Shown one piece after another: positions 54,291 to 61,870 of a DNA stretch of 64,000 nucleotides (its first letter is position 1; the number at the start of each line of letters is the position of its first letter). The translations under genes and the position numbers were made by a program. This DNA is from Ignavibacteriales bacterium. Lineage in GTDB: Bacteria; Bacteroidota; Ignavibacteria; Ignavibacteriales; Ignavibacteriaceae. The notes beneath the pieces are model-generated. The model worked only from the letters and a program-made list of their open reading frames with translations, was not told the DNA's origin and searched no databases. The stretch spans positions 23,883-87,882 of the forward strand of contig DPRR01000045.1 in the NCBI GenBank assembly GCA_003538625.1, read 5' to 3'.

Positions 54291-54336
54291 TCACACTGGG
54301 CGAAGCTTGCCTACCGGCAGGCTGGTCGAAGTGTGA
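54291..54336. repeat. nested inverted repeat upstream of nuoJ
   Basis: TCACACT (54291-54297) pairs with AGTGTGA (54330-54336), and a second dyad (GCCTACCGGCAGGC, about 54309-54322) lies inside. It is part of the repeat-rich region between nuoJ and asnS. Confidence 0.55.
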
Positions 54337-54360
54337 CGTTACAAGATCAGGATACACAAT

Positions 54361-54540
54361 CTCAGACTAAAGTCTGAGCTACATTTATACTAAATTTTCG
54401 TATCGCAGAATTCACTCTGAGCTTGTTTTCTAATACAATCTCAGACTGAAGTCTGAGCTACGTTTATTCTAAATTTTCGTAACGCAGAATTCATTCTGCG
54501 CTTGTTTTCTAATACAAACTCAGACTAAAGTCTGAGCTAC
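54361..54540. repeat. 79-bp tandem repeat between nuoJ and asnS
   Basis: Copies start at 54361, 54440 and 54519, exactly 79 bp apart; two are full and a third contains only the first 22 bases. Each begins with a CTCAGACTnAAGTCTGAGCTAC palindrome. The second palindrome of the unit, CGCAGAATTCATTCTGCG, is perfect in copy two. The array ends 6 bp before the asnS stop codon. Confidence 0.8.
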
Positions 54541-54546
54541 GTAAAA

Positions 54547-55842
54547 CTATGGAGTATTACGGTAAATCATTCTTGGAAACGGTATTGCTTCCCGCAAATG
54601 ATCTAATCCGCAAATCCAGCTAACAGTTCTTTCTAATCCTAAACCAAAACCGGAGTGCGGCACAGAACCATATCTTCTTAAATCCAAATACCACTCAAAA
54701 GCACTTTGCGGAAGATTGTGTTCTTTAATTCTTTCTAAAAGAAAATCAAGATTATCTTCACGCTGACTTCCACCAATAATTTCTCCGTAGCCCTCGGGTG
54801 CAAGCACATCAACAGCAAGAGCATACTTTGGATCATTTGGATCACGCTTCATATAAAATGCTTTTATTTCTGCAGGATAATGATGCACCATAATTGGTCT
54901 ATCAAATTGAGCTGATACAATTGTTTCATCAGCACCTCCAATATCATCTCCCCATTTAAAATCTACGCCATTCTTTTTTAAAATCTCAACTGCTTCATCA
55001 TAGTGAACACGTGGAAATGGTCTTTTTACTTTTTGAAGTTTTGTTGTATCACGCTCAAGTACTTTTAATTCCTCAGCTTTTTCCGTTAAAATAGTTTGAA
55101 CAATATATTCTAAAAATTCCTCGGCGAGATCCATGTTATCATTTAAATCATTAAATGCAACTTCAGGTTCAACCATCCAGAATTCAGTAAGATGTCTTCG
55201 GGTTTTAGATTTTTCAGCGCGGAAAGTCGGACCAAATGTATAAACTTTGCCAAGCGCCATTGCACCAGCTTCAGCGTAAAGCTGTCCGGATTGGGTTAGA
55301 TATGCATTACCTAAATCAAAATACGGAGTTTCAAAAAGAGTTGATGTTCCTTCAACAGCATTTGGAGTAAGAATTGGAGGATCCATTAAAGTGAATCCCT
55401 TGTTATCAAAGAAATCACGTATTGCTTTTACAACACGATGACGGATTTTTAAAATCGCGACCTGCTTACTTGAACGTAACCATAAATGTCTGTTATCAAG
55501 TAAGAATTCTATTCCGTGTTCTTTTGGAGTGATTGGATAATCGTGTGCTTCAGAAATTACTTTTAAATCCGTTGCATCAAGTTCGTATCCACCGGGAGCG
55601 CGTGGTTCTTCTTTTACTTTTCCTGTAACTTCAATTGATGATTCCTGCCCAATCTTATCAGCCATATCAAAAACTTCGGGAGAAAGATTACCTTTGAAGT
55701 AAACACATTGAAGATAACCTGAACCATCACGAAGAATTATAAATTTAATTTTACCGCTTGAACGTTTATTGAAAAGCCAGCCTTGGAGGGTTACTTCCTG
55801 TCCAACGAATTTTCCAAGATCACTTATTGTAATTTTCTGCAT
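54547..55842 (-). CDS. asnS: asparaginyl-tRNA synthetase
   Basis: A class II synthetase of about 431 residues: an OB-fold anticodon-binding domain (about 10-100), motif 2 (FRAEKSKTRRHLTEFWMVEP) and motif 3 (GLGLERTVSWICG). The ATG at 55842 is preferred to the TTG at 55878, because that TTG lies inside the TATATTTG promoter box. It charges tRNA-Asn. Confidence 0.96.
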   Translation of the reverse strand: MQKITISDLGKFVGQEVTLQGWLFNKRSSGKIKFIILRDGSGYLQCVYFKGNLSPEVFDMADKIGQESSIEVTGKVKEEPRAPGGYELDATDLKVISEAHDYPITPKEHGIEFLLDNRHLWLRSSKQVAILKIRHRVVKAIRDFFDNKGFTLMDPPILTPNAVEGTSTLFETPYFDLGNAYLTQSGQLYAEAGAMALGKVYTFGPTFRAEKSKTRRHLTEFWMVEPEVAFNDLNDNMDLAEEFLEYIVQTILTEKAEELKVLERDTTKLQKVKRPFPRVHYDEAVEILKKNGVDFKWGDDIGGADETIVSAQFDRPIMVHHYPAEIKAFYMKRDPNDPKYALAVDVLAPEGYGEIIGGSQREDNLDFLLERIKEHNLPQSAFEWYLDLRRYGSVPHSGFGLGLERTVSWICGLDHLREAIPFPRMIYRNTP

Positions 55843-55875
55843 TAAATCTGTAAAATTTCTTAAAAAATTGATTGT

Positions 55876-55883
55876 CAAATATA
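55876..55883 (-). promoter_or_regulatory. -7 box of the asnS promoter
   Basis: TATATTTG on the minus strand is an exact TAnnTTTG match; TTGG lies 20 bases upstream as a weak -33 box. It overlaps the alternative TTG start, supporting translation from 55842. Confidence 0.45.
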
Positions 55884-56025
55884 AAGAGAGGGTCTAAAAA
55901 AAACCAATTAAAAACCAATTAAAGATAATAATCATCGTTTAATCAGATATTTATGACTATGTGATGTATTTTACATTTTAGTTTTAACAAATCTGATTAC
56001 TCTTATTCTCAAGCGCTGTCAATTC

Positions 56026-56673
56026 TTATATGCTTAAAAAAGATTTTAGTTCGAATAAATTATCCAATACTAAAATTCCATTTACATTTAGCTTTTCTTT
56101 GGATTGGTGTCCGTCAGCAATCAAAATAGAATTCACTCCCATTGCTACAGCAACTTCATAATCATGCAAAGTATCTCCAATAAATAGTATTTCGTCTTTT
56201 TTAATGTCTAATTTTTTAATAAGATTTAAACCAAGGTGAGTTTTACCACCTGCATAAATATTATCCGAACCAATAATGAAATCGAAATATTGAGTTAAAC
56301 TATACTCATCTAAAATTTTTATCAAACTTTCCTGTTTATAAGCAGAAAGAACAGATTGTTTAATACCCTTTTGATGTATCGAGGATAATAAGTCTATTGA
56401 ATCACTGTATAAAGAACACTGATGTCTGTTTAATTCATATTCATCAATAAAAATTTTTCCAAGAACTTTAAAAGATGTTTTTGTAAAATCAAGTCCCGCT
56501 GCTTTATAATAGTTTTCAACAGGAAAAGTAAAAATCTCTTTATACCGTTCTAATGATAACTCATTTAAATTATATTGAATCAGAATTTTATTTATAATTT
56601 TTCTACAAAAATCAACATCGTTTAATAGAGTTCCATTCCAGTCCCAAATAATATGCCTATATTTTTCTATCAA
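56026..56673 (-). CDS. HAD-superfamily phosphatase (phosphoglycolate phosphatase-like)
   Basis: A 215-residue HAD subfamily IA hydrolase. The catalytic DWNGTLLND motif (about 11-19) shows Asp-x-Asn-Gly instead of the usual Asp-x-Asp-Gly. Motif II lies in LSAYKQESLI and motif IV in FIGDTLHDYEVA. It starts at TTG and overlaps the Nudix gene by 17 bp. The substrate is unknown. Confidence 0.82.
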   Translation of the reverse strand: MIEKYRHIIWDWNGTLLNDVDFCRKIINKILIQYNLNELSLERYKEIFTFPVENYYKAAGLDFTKTSFKVLGKIFIDEYELNRHQCSLYSDSIDLLSSIHQKGIKQSVLSAYKQESLIKILDEYSLTQYFDFIIGSDNIYAGGKTHLGLNLIKKLDIKKDEILFIGDTLHDYEVAVAMGVNSILIADGHQSKEKLNVNGILVLDNLFELKSFLSI

Positions 56674-57331
56674 GTATTTCCCTTATTTTATTTGATAATT
56701 CATGAATCAGTTCAGCTGTTATACCCCAAATAACTTCGTCAGCGGTTCGATATACCAAAACGCGGTGTTTACCATTCGTCCATGGTAAAGAATATTTTTC
56801 AGGTAAACCTAATTCTTTAACCGGTAAAAGTTCTTCTTTAATACCATCGTCTTTTATTAAATACGGATGTAGTTCAAGTCTTGTAAAATACTGATCAGGT
56901 TTGGTAGTAATAAAATAATCGAGCGGAATTAAAAATACGTTATCAACTTCTGCTTTGTCAATTTCTAAATCATCCAATCCGGATATGTTTAAAATTCCAA
57001 GGTAAGCTTCAACAATTACCCCCATTGGGGCAACCAAAGTGCCAATTTTTCCTAAAACATCAATGTCAGATTTTTCAACTCCCAGTTCCTCACAGGTTTC
57101 TCTTAACGCTGTAGCTAAAAAATCATTGTCAACACGTTTATTAAAATGTCCACCGGGAAAACTAATCTCACCCGGCTGTCTGACATTTAAAGATCTTTTT
57201 TGGAAGAGCACAAATTCCCGATCATTTAAAATAATGATTGGTATAAGTACGGCAGAATTAAGATAATTTTCTTTACCAATTATAGAGCATCCCTCGGTAA
57301 TGATGCCATTAAAAAGATCTCTGTAATTCAT
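56657..57331 (-). CDS. Nudix hydrolase, CoA pyrophosphatase (NudL-like) type
   Basis: A 224-residue protein with the UPF0035/NudL pattern: QPGEISFPGGHFNK followed by ALRETCEELGV. The CoA-diphosphatase subtype fits better than a generic Nudix enzyme because of the RQPGEISFPGG motif. It overlaps the phosphatase gene. Confidence 0.82.
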   Translation of the reverse strand: MNYRDLFNGIITEGCSIIGKENYLNSAVLIPIIILNDREFVLFQKRSLNVRQPGEISFPGGHFNKRVDNDFLATALRETCEELGVEKSDIDVLGKIGTLVAPMGVIVEAYLGILNISGLDDLEIDKAEVDNVFLIPLDYFITTKPDQYFTRLELHPYLIKDDGIKEELLPVKELGLPEKYSLPWTNGKHRVLVYRTADEVIWGITAELIHELSNKIREILDRKI

Positions 57332-57426
57332 TCAATCAATTTGTTGTTAAATTAAAATTAATAAGTTGGTCAAATATAACAGCAAAATGATTGATCTTTT
57401 AATTTGAAATATTCATATAGCAAATT

Positions 57427-57912
57427 CTATTTAATAAGTTTAGTTATAATTTCTTTAAACGATTCAAAATCCTGCTTACCATATATTTTAGAAACTAATT
57501 TACCATCGATATCAAAAATAAAAGTAGCCGGTATTGCTCCATTCCAGTCTTTATCTACAAGATTTATTAATTCTTCATCATTACCGATACCATTTACAAA
57601 TAAATTAAAATTTATCTTTAATCTTTCCGCAAATGGTTTTATTTTAGAATTTATTTCATCCGGATAGTCTACACTGATTCCAATAATATCCACTTTATCT
57701 TTAAAGATATCATTCAATTTGATTAAATCGGGAAATTCCTCACGGCAGGGGACGCACCAGGTTGCCCAAATATTTAAAAGTAAAATTTTATTCGATCTCT
57801 GAGAGATCAAATTTTCAAATCCTGCTTTATCCAGTATTTTTATATTATTCTGCGAATAACAATTTACAGATACTAAAAAAAAGATTGATATATATTTTAC
57901 CAGATTAAACAT
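57427..57912 (-). CDS. TlpA-family thiol-disulfide protein
   Basis: A 161-residue thioredoxin-fold protein with an N-terminal signal peptide (about 1-20) and the redox-active CVPC (Cys53, Cys56) in the NIWATWCVPCREEFP motif. It acts outside the cytoplasm, typically in cytochrome c maturation or disulfide reduction. It is 5 bp from the following redoxin gene. Confidence 0.86.
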   Translation of the reverse strand: MFNLVKYISIFFLVSVNCYSQNNIKILDKAGFENLISQRSNKILLLNIWATWCVPCREEFPDLIKLNDIFKDKVDIIGISVDYPDEINSKIKPFAERLKINFNLFVNGIGNDEELINLVDKDWNGAIPATFIFDIDGKLVSKIYGKQDFESFKEIITKLIK

Positions 57913-57917
57913 TATTC

Positions 57918-58487
57918 TTACACTCTTTTAATTGTACAGCCGAATGCTTTTGTATTGGGATTTGAGATTTGTTTACCACTTAAAATTTCATCAAGTGTAC
58001 TTCTCAGATCCTGCACTTTAACATCTTCTTCCCTTCTTGAATCATCAATTCTGCCATGGTATAACAGGTTAAAATCCGGATCAAGTACAAATACCTCCGG
58101 TGTAAATGAGGCTTTGAATTTATCTGCAATAATATTTTTATCATCCTTAAGGATGGTAAATGTTAGATTATTTTTAATTGCGTGATTGCGAATATCTGAA
58201 ACTGACTCTGATTTATTAGAATTTATGCCAAGTAACTGTACTCCTTTTTCTTTATAATCAAGATAAATTTTTTCCATTCTCTCATTATATGCATTTGAAA
58301 CCGGACACTCGGTAGCTACAAAAATCAGGACAATTGCCTTTGAGTTCTTGTAATCTGAAAGTGAATGTTCCTTTCCTTTATAATCTTTTAAAGTAAAATT
58401 TTCAAATTTTTCTGTTGATAAACTGAATGCATAAGAAAAAATAATTGTTGAAATAACAATTAGATTAATTACAATTGCTTTGAACAT
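57918..58487 (-). CDS. AhpC/TSA-like redoxin, exported
   Basis: A 189-residue thioredoxin-fold protein with an N-terminal signal sequence and the FVATECPVSNAYNERM motif (Cys61). A second Cys appears near the C-terminus (FGCTIKRV). The ECPVSN group is widespread in Planctomycetota and Bacteroidota relatives. AGGAGG lies 6 bases before the ATG. It pairs with the TlpA-like gene. Confidence 0.82.
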   Translation of the reverse strand: MFKAIVINLIVISTIIFSYAFSLSTEKFENFTLKDYKGKEHSLSDYKNSKAIVLIFVATECPVSNAYNERMEKIYLDYKEKGVQLLGINSNKSESVSDIRNHAIKNNLTFTILKDDKNIIADKFKASFTPEVFVLDPDFNLLYHGRIDDSRREEDVKVQDLRSTLDEILSGKQISNPNTKAFGCTIKRV

Positions 58488-58651
58488 ACTTGCCTCCTTA
58501 AATGATTGTTTTTATTACTAGTATATTAAGCAGATGATTAAGGAGCAACACTTTTATTTTGCTCATAATTGTATAAAATAAATAATGCTGTACTCAGAAA
58601 TGGAAAGATTCAGATATCGTAGTTAAATAAGATTAACTAAACATATTAAAA

Positions 58652-58685
58652 TAAAAGCCCTGGAAAATGATTCGCCAGGACTTAA
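58652..58685 (-). terminator. terminator of the barrel gene
   Basis: AAGCCCTGG (58655-58663) pairs with CCAGGACTT (58675-58683) with one mismatch, followed by T-rich sequence on the minus strand. Confidence 0.6.
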
Positions 58686-58748
58686 TTAATTTATATTCTT
58701 TATAGTTAATTGCTGCAATTGATGCAGCTAATTAAATAAAAGTAAAAT

Positions 58749-59426
58749 TTAGAAATGTACGTTAAGAATTACACTTGCAGTTCCAATTCCGAATGAAGTA
58801 GAACTAGGACCTTCAACAGTTACGTTTCCTGTTTTCTGATCTGGTTTTCCTAAACTTCTAAAACCAAGTGTGTATTTTCCACCAAGTGATAATCCTTCAG
58901 TAAAATACCAGTCAAAACCAAAATTAAGTCCGGCACCAAAACCTGAACCAGAAAAATCTGTAGAAGTAGTCGTACCTTCTTCGGTAGCATCGATAGTTGA
59001 TGAATTGGTACCAAAATTAAGATTAATTCCAAAATAAGGAGATACACTATATAATGCTTTTAAATGATAATTTGCATCAATGCCAACACCAAATGAAGTT
59101 GAAGAAATCTCAGTTTTATCTCCATTAGCAAATTCCTGAGTGCTTGATCCAGAACCGAAACTTAGGCCTAATGTTACACCAATCTCATCTGTAAAGAAAT
59201 ATCTGAAACCGGCACCCATCAAATCTATGTTGGCTTGATTGTACATAGAAGTGGTACTAACATAAACCGGATCAAAATTGCTCTGGAATGGTGTATATCT
59301 AAAAACAAAAGATTTAGAACCTTGTCTTACTTCCGGTTTTGGACCATCATAAGAACCATTTACTTGGGAAAATGATAAATTTGCTGCGAAAAACAGAACT
59401 ACGAAGAATGCTAAGATCGATTTCAT
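58749..59426 (-). CDS. outer-membrane beta-barrel protein
   Basis: A 225-residue protein with a signal peptide (about 1-20) and about eight to ten amphipathic strands ending in a C-terminal Phe, the usual signature recognised by the outer-membrane insertion machinery. AAAGGAG stands just before the ATG. A small porin-type or OprF/OmpW-like structural role is possible; nothing more specific is visible. Confidence 0.75.
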   Translation of the reverse strand: MKSILAFFVVLFFAANLSFSQVNGSYDGPKPEVRQGSKSFVFRYTPFQSNFDPVYVSTTSMYNQANIDLMGAGFRYFFTDEIGVTLGLSFGSGSSTQEFANGDKTEISSTSFGVGIDANYHLKALYSVSPYFGINLNFGTNSSTIDATEEGTTTSTDFSGSGFGAGLNFGFDWYFTEGLSLGGKYTLGFRSLGKPDQKTGNVTVEGPSSTSFGIGTASVILNVHF

Positions 59427-59734
59427 TTTTGCTCCTTTTGTGATATGAATGTATTATTTATTGTTTTTCAATTATTTCATTGCCGAATAACAATCATTGT
59501 ACCAGATGAAATAACTGATTTATTAAGAATTTATATAAAAATAGATGAATTAAAGAATTTTTACAGGTAATAAATTACTTATGTAAATTTTATTACAATT
59601 TGTTTTTATTTGCCGCGCAATAATAAAGACGAATTTGATTTGGTTATATGATCTGTATCAACAGTATTCAGGAGTGAATAATTAACTAACAAGAATGAAA
59701 ATAAATCCACTTAACAAGGTGCAGCAGGTCAAAT

Positions 59735-59771
59735 TAAAAAAGGCTGAAATCTTTCGATATTCAGCCTTTTA
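59735..59771 (-). terminator. terminator of tRNA(CAT)
   Basis: AAAGGCTGAAT and its complement form a long stem around ATCGAAAG, followed by a T-run on the minus strand directly after the tRNA. Confidence 0.85.
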
Positions 59772-59774
59772 GCG

Positions 59775-59848
59775 TGGGCCCAGATGGACTTGAACCACCG
59801 ACCCTCTGATTATGAGTCAGATGCTCTAACCAACTGAGCTATGAGCCC
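59775..59848 (-). tRNA. tRNA with anticodon CAT (Met elongator or Ile2)
   Basis: A 74-nt tRNA with acceptor GGGCTCA/TGGGCCC, anticodon stem TCTGA/TCAGA and anticodon CAT. The anticodon stem lacks the three G-C pairs of initiator tRNA, so it is an elongator Met or a lysidine-modified Ile2; the sequence does not settle which. Confidence 0.93.
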
Positions 59849-59862
59849 ATTTTTTTCGCGCT

Positions 59863-59893
59863 CAAAAATAGTGTTTAATTTTGCCTAAATCAA
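59863..59893 (-). promoter_or_regulatory. promoter of tRNA(CAT)
   Basis: On the minus strand TTGA (59890-59893) is separated by 19 bases from TATTTTTG (59863-59870), an exact TAnnTTTG match, 14 bases before the tRNA. The bases TTTTTGAGCG here match the same position before tRNA-Ser(CGA). Confidence 0.55.
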
Positions 59894-59906
59894 GAAGTTA
59901 TCGTCT

Positions 59907-60770
59907 TCAATCTCGTAGTAAATCCTTAATTTTTTTTATTGTTATAGGTGCAGATCCTTCATAGTGATTATTAACATTTATAAAGAGATCAAGATTACGT
60001 GAACGCAATTGCTTAAATAATTCGCTAAGTCTCCGTAGTTCAGCAGTTCTGTCAATATAAATTTTATCCCATTTTTCATTACTTAGTTTTTCGATGCCAG
60101 ATCTATCCGGTCCGTGTAATCTAAAAATGATTGTGCCATTAATCTGAGTCAAATACTTATTAATTGTATCAATTACTGATGGCATGTAATAACCTTCAAG
60201 CATAACAGGAATTATTTTTAACCGGGATAAAAAATCAAAATATTTTTTGTTGAGATAGTTCGGATTTCTGATTTCAATTCCAATAGGGAAGTTCAGATCA
60301 GACATCTCTGAAATAAAATCATAAATTAAATTCTGAAATATATCCTGTGATGCAATTTTGTCTTTGTTCAGATATTCAAATTGAAGGATCAAACAACCGA
60401 CATTATCACGAATGGGTTCAATAGATTCTAAAAATTTTTTGTATAAATCCCGTGATAGAAAGAAAGGATTTTTTAATAACTCCTCTGATTTATTCTTTCT
60501 GTAAAAATGAGTTAGAGTAATTGAGTTTGGAACTTTTATAGTAAATAAAAAATCGTTAGGAATTGAATTTTTATAATCATTAACAGTATTATTTTGAGGC
60601 AAAATAACTTTTGATGGAGGATATAACGACCAGAACCACTGATCTATTTCTACTGTATTAAAATGTTTTGAATACTCCTGTAAATAGTTAAACTTTTCAG
60701 TTTCAGGATATATTAATCCTTTCCAAGAATCATATTTCCAACTGCAAGTTCCTATTCTCAGAGCACTCAA
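59907..60770 (-). CDS. DUF72 family protein
   Basis: A 287-residue TIM-barrel-like DUF72 protein. The N-terminal GTCSWKYDSWKGLIYPE motif (about 7-23) and the interior RLHGPDR segment are characteristic. The biochemical role of DUF72 is not established. It starts at TTG 4 bp after the MORN-like gene. Confidence 0.85.
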   Translation of the reverse strand: MSALRIGTCSWKYDSWKGLIYPETEKFNYLQEYSKHFNTVEIDQWFWSLYPPSKVILPQNNTVNDYKNSIPNDFLFTIKVPNSITLTHFYRKNKSEELLKNPFFLSRDLYKKFLESIEPIRDNVGCLILQFEYLNKDKIASQDIFQNLIYDFISEMSDLNFPIGIEIRNPNYLNKKYFDFLSRLKIIPVMLEGYYMPSVIDTINKYLTQINGTIIFRLHGPDRSGIEKLSNEKWDKIYIDRTAELRRLSELFKQLRSRNLDLFINVNNHYEGSAPITIKKIKDLLRD

Positions 60771-60774
60771 TTAA

Positions 60775-61302
60775 TCAATTAATCCTTGTTGAATCAATTA
60801 ATACACTATCTTTATAAACTCTAACTATGCTAAGAGTTCCTGCAGAGTCATAACTTTTCCACTCACCTTCCCTTTTTCCATTAAGAAAATTCCCTTCTTC
60901 AAGAACTTTTCCTTTAGGATCAAACCAAATCCACTTGCCGGTCGGAACATCATCATCATAGTATCCTGAAGTTTGAAGTGAACCATCAGAAAAAAAATAC
61001 TTCCACTCACCCACATTTTTGTTATCCTTCATTTTTCCTGCCATTTGAATTTTATTATTCGGGTAGTAGATAATAAAATCTCCTTCTTTTATACCATTTA
61101 CAACATCGTATTCAATCGTCATATCAAGCATGTGTGATTTGTTTCTTCCCGTGTATGGTGTAGTTGAAAGTGAATCGCTATATAGAATCCCATCTTTTAG
61201 AAATAACGGATTAGCAATTTCTTTTTCATTCTTTTTATTGCAGGAAATAAATGCGGTAACGAACAAAATGGTCATTAATATTTTTATCAAAACTTTACCC
61301 AA
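60775..61302 (-). CDS. MORN-like repeat lipoprotein (YwqK-type)
   Basis: A 175-residue protein: a short lipoprotein signal with the lipobox ending FISC (about 18-21), then repeated G-x-W-x2-Y/F-type MORN/YwqK units (EGDFIIYYPNNK, VGEWKYFFSDGSL, TGKWIWFDPKGK, EGEWKSYDSAG). Such repeats are common in Bacteroidota lipoproteins; some were named antitoxin-like, but no toxin gene is here. A TTG start is likely. Confidence 0.7.
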   Translation of the reverse strand: MGKVLIKILMTILFVTAFISCNKKNEKEIANPLFLKDGILYSDSLSTTPYTGRNKSHMLDMTIEYDVVNGIKEGDFIIYYPNNKIQMAGKMKDNKNVGEWKYFFSDGSLQTSGYYDDDVPTGKWIWFDPKGKVLEEGNFLNGKREGEWKSYDSAGTLSIVRVYKDSVLIDSTRIN

Positions 61303-61321
61303 ACTATTATTTAAAATGTTA

Positions 61322-61825
61322 TTATTTATTTAGTGATGAATATGCTACTAATAATTTAGATTTGGTCTCTGCAAGATCCTGTGATATAACTTTTACTTCT
61401 CCAATAACAGGCATAAAATTAGAGTCACCATTCCATCTTGGAACTATGTGAAAATGAATATGATCTTCTATCCCTGCACCCGCTACTCTGCCAATATTTG
61501 CACCTAAATTAAAGCCTTGCGGATTTAGAACTTTACGCAATGCCTTTTCCGCTAACTGAAGTTTCTCAAATATTTCGGACAATTCCAAAGAGTTAAGTGC
61601 TGCAAAATCGTTTGTATGTCTTTTGGGAACTATCATTAGATGACCGTTATTATATGGATAAAGATTTAGTAGAGTAAAAGTATATTCACCCGCATTCACT
61701 AAGAGATTTTCATTATTATTTATATCCAACGACTGCATTTTACAAAATATACAACTAGTCTTGTCCTCATCAGATTTAAAGGAATCAATATATTTTGAGC
61801 GCCAGGGTGACCAAAGTTTTTCCAT
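61322..61825 (-). CDS. HIT-family nucleotide hydrolase
   Basis: A 167-residue HIT protein with the histidine triad HIHFHIVPR (His-x-His-x-His) and an N-terminal CIFCKM zinc-knuckle-like motif. The Ap4A phosphorylase/HIT branch includes proteins of this length. AAGGAT precedes the ATG. Substrate not determined. Confidence 0.9.
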   Translation of the reverse strand: MEKLWSPWRSKYIDSFKSDEDKTSCIFCKMQSLDINNNENLLVNAGEYTFTLLNLYPYNNGHLMIVPKRHTNDFAALNSLELSEIFEKLQLAEKALRKVLNPQGFNLGANIGRVAGAGIEDHIHFHIVPRWNGDSNFMPVIGEVKVISQDLAETKSKLLVAYSSLNK

Positions 61826-61843
61826 AGTAATCCTTAAATTAAA

Positions 61844-61866
61844 AAGGCGGAAACTTGTTCCGCCTT
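61844..61866 (-). terminator. terminator of the EF-G-like gene
   Basis: AAGGCGGAA pairs with TTCCGCCTT around 5 bases, followed by a T-run on the minus strand 5 bp after the stop codon. Confidence 0.8.
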
Positions 61867-61870
61867 AAAA

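Noticed and set aside
54361..54540. CRISPR-like repeat array
   Set aside because: Units are contiguous at 79 bp with no variable spacers and no cas genes are nearby.
60775..61302. Toxin-antitoxin antitoxin (YwqK name)
   Set aside because: The repeat pattern is MORN-like with a lipoprotein signal and no toxin gene is adjacent, so an antitoxin role is not supported.
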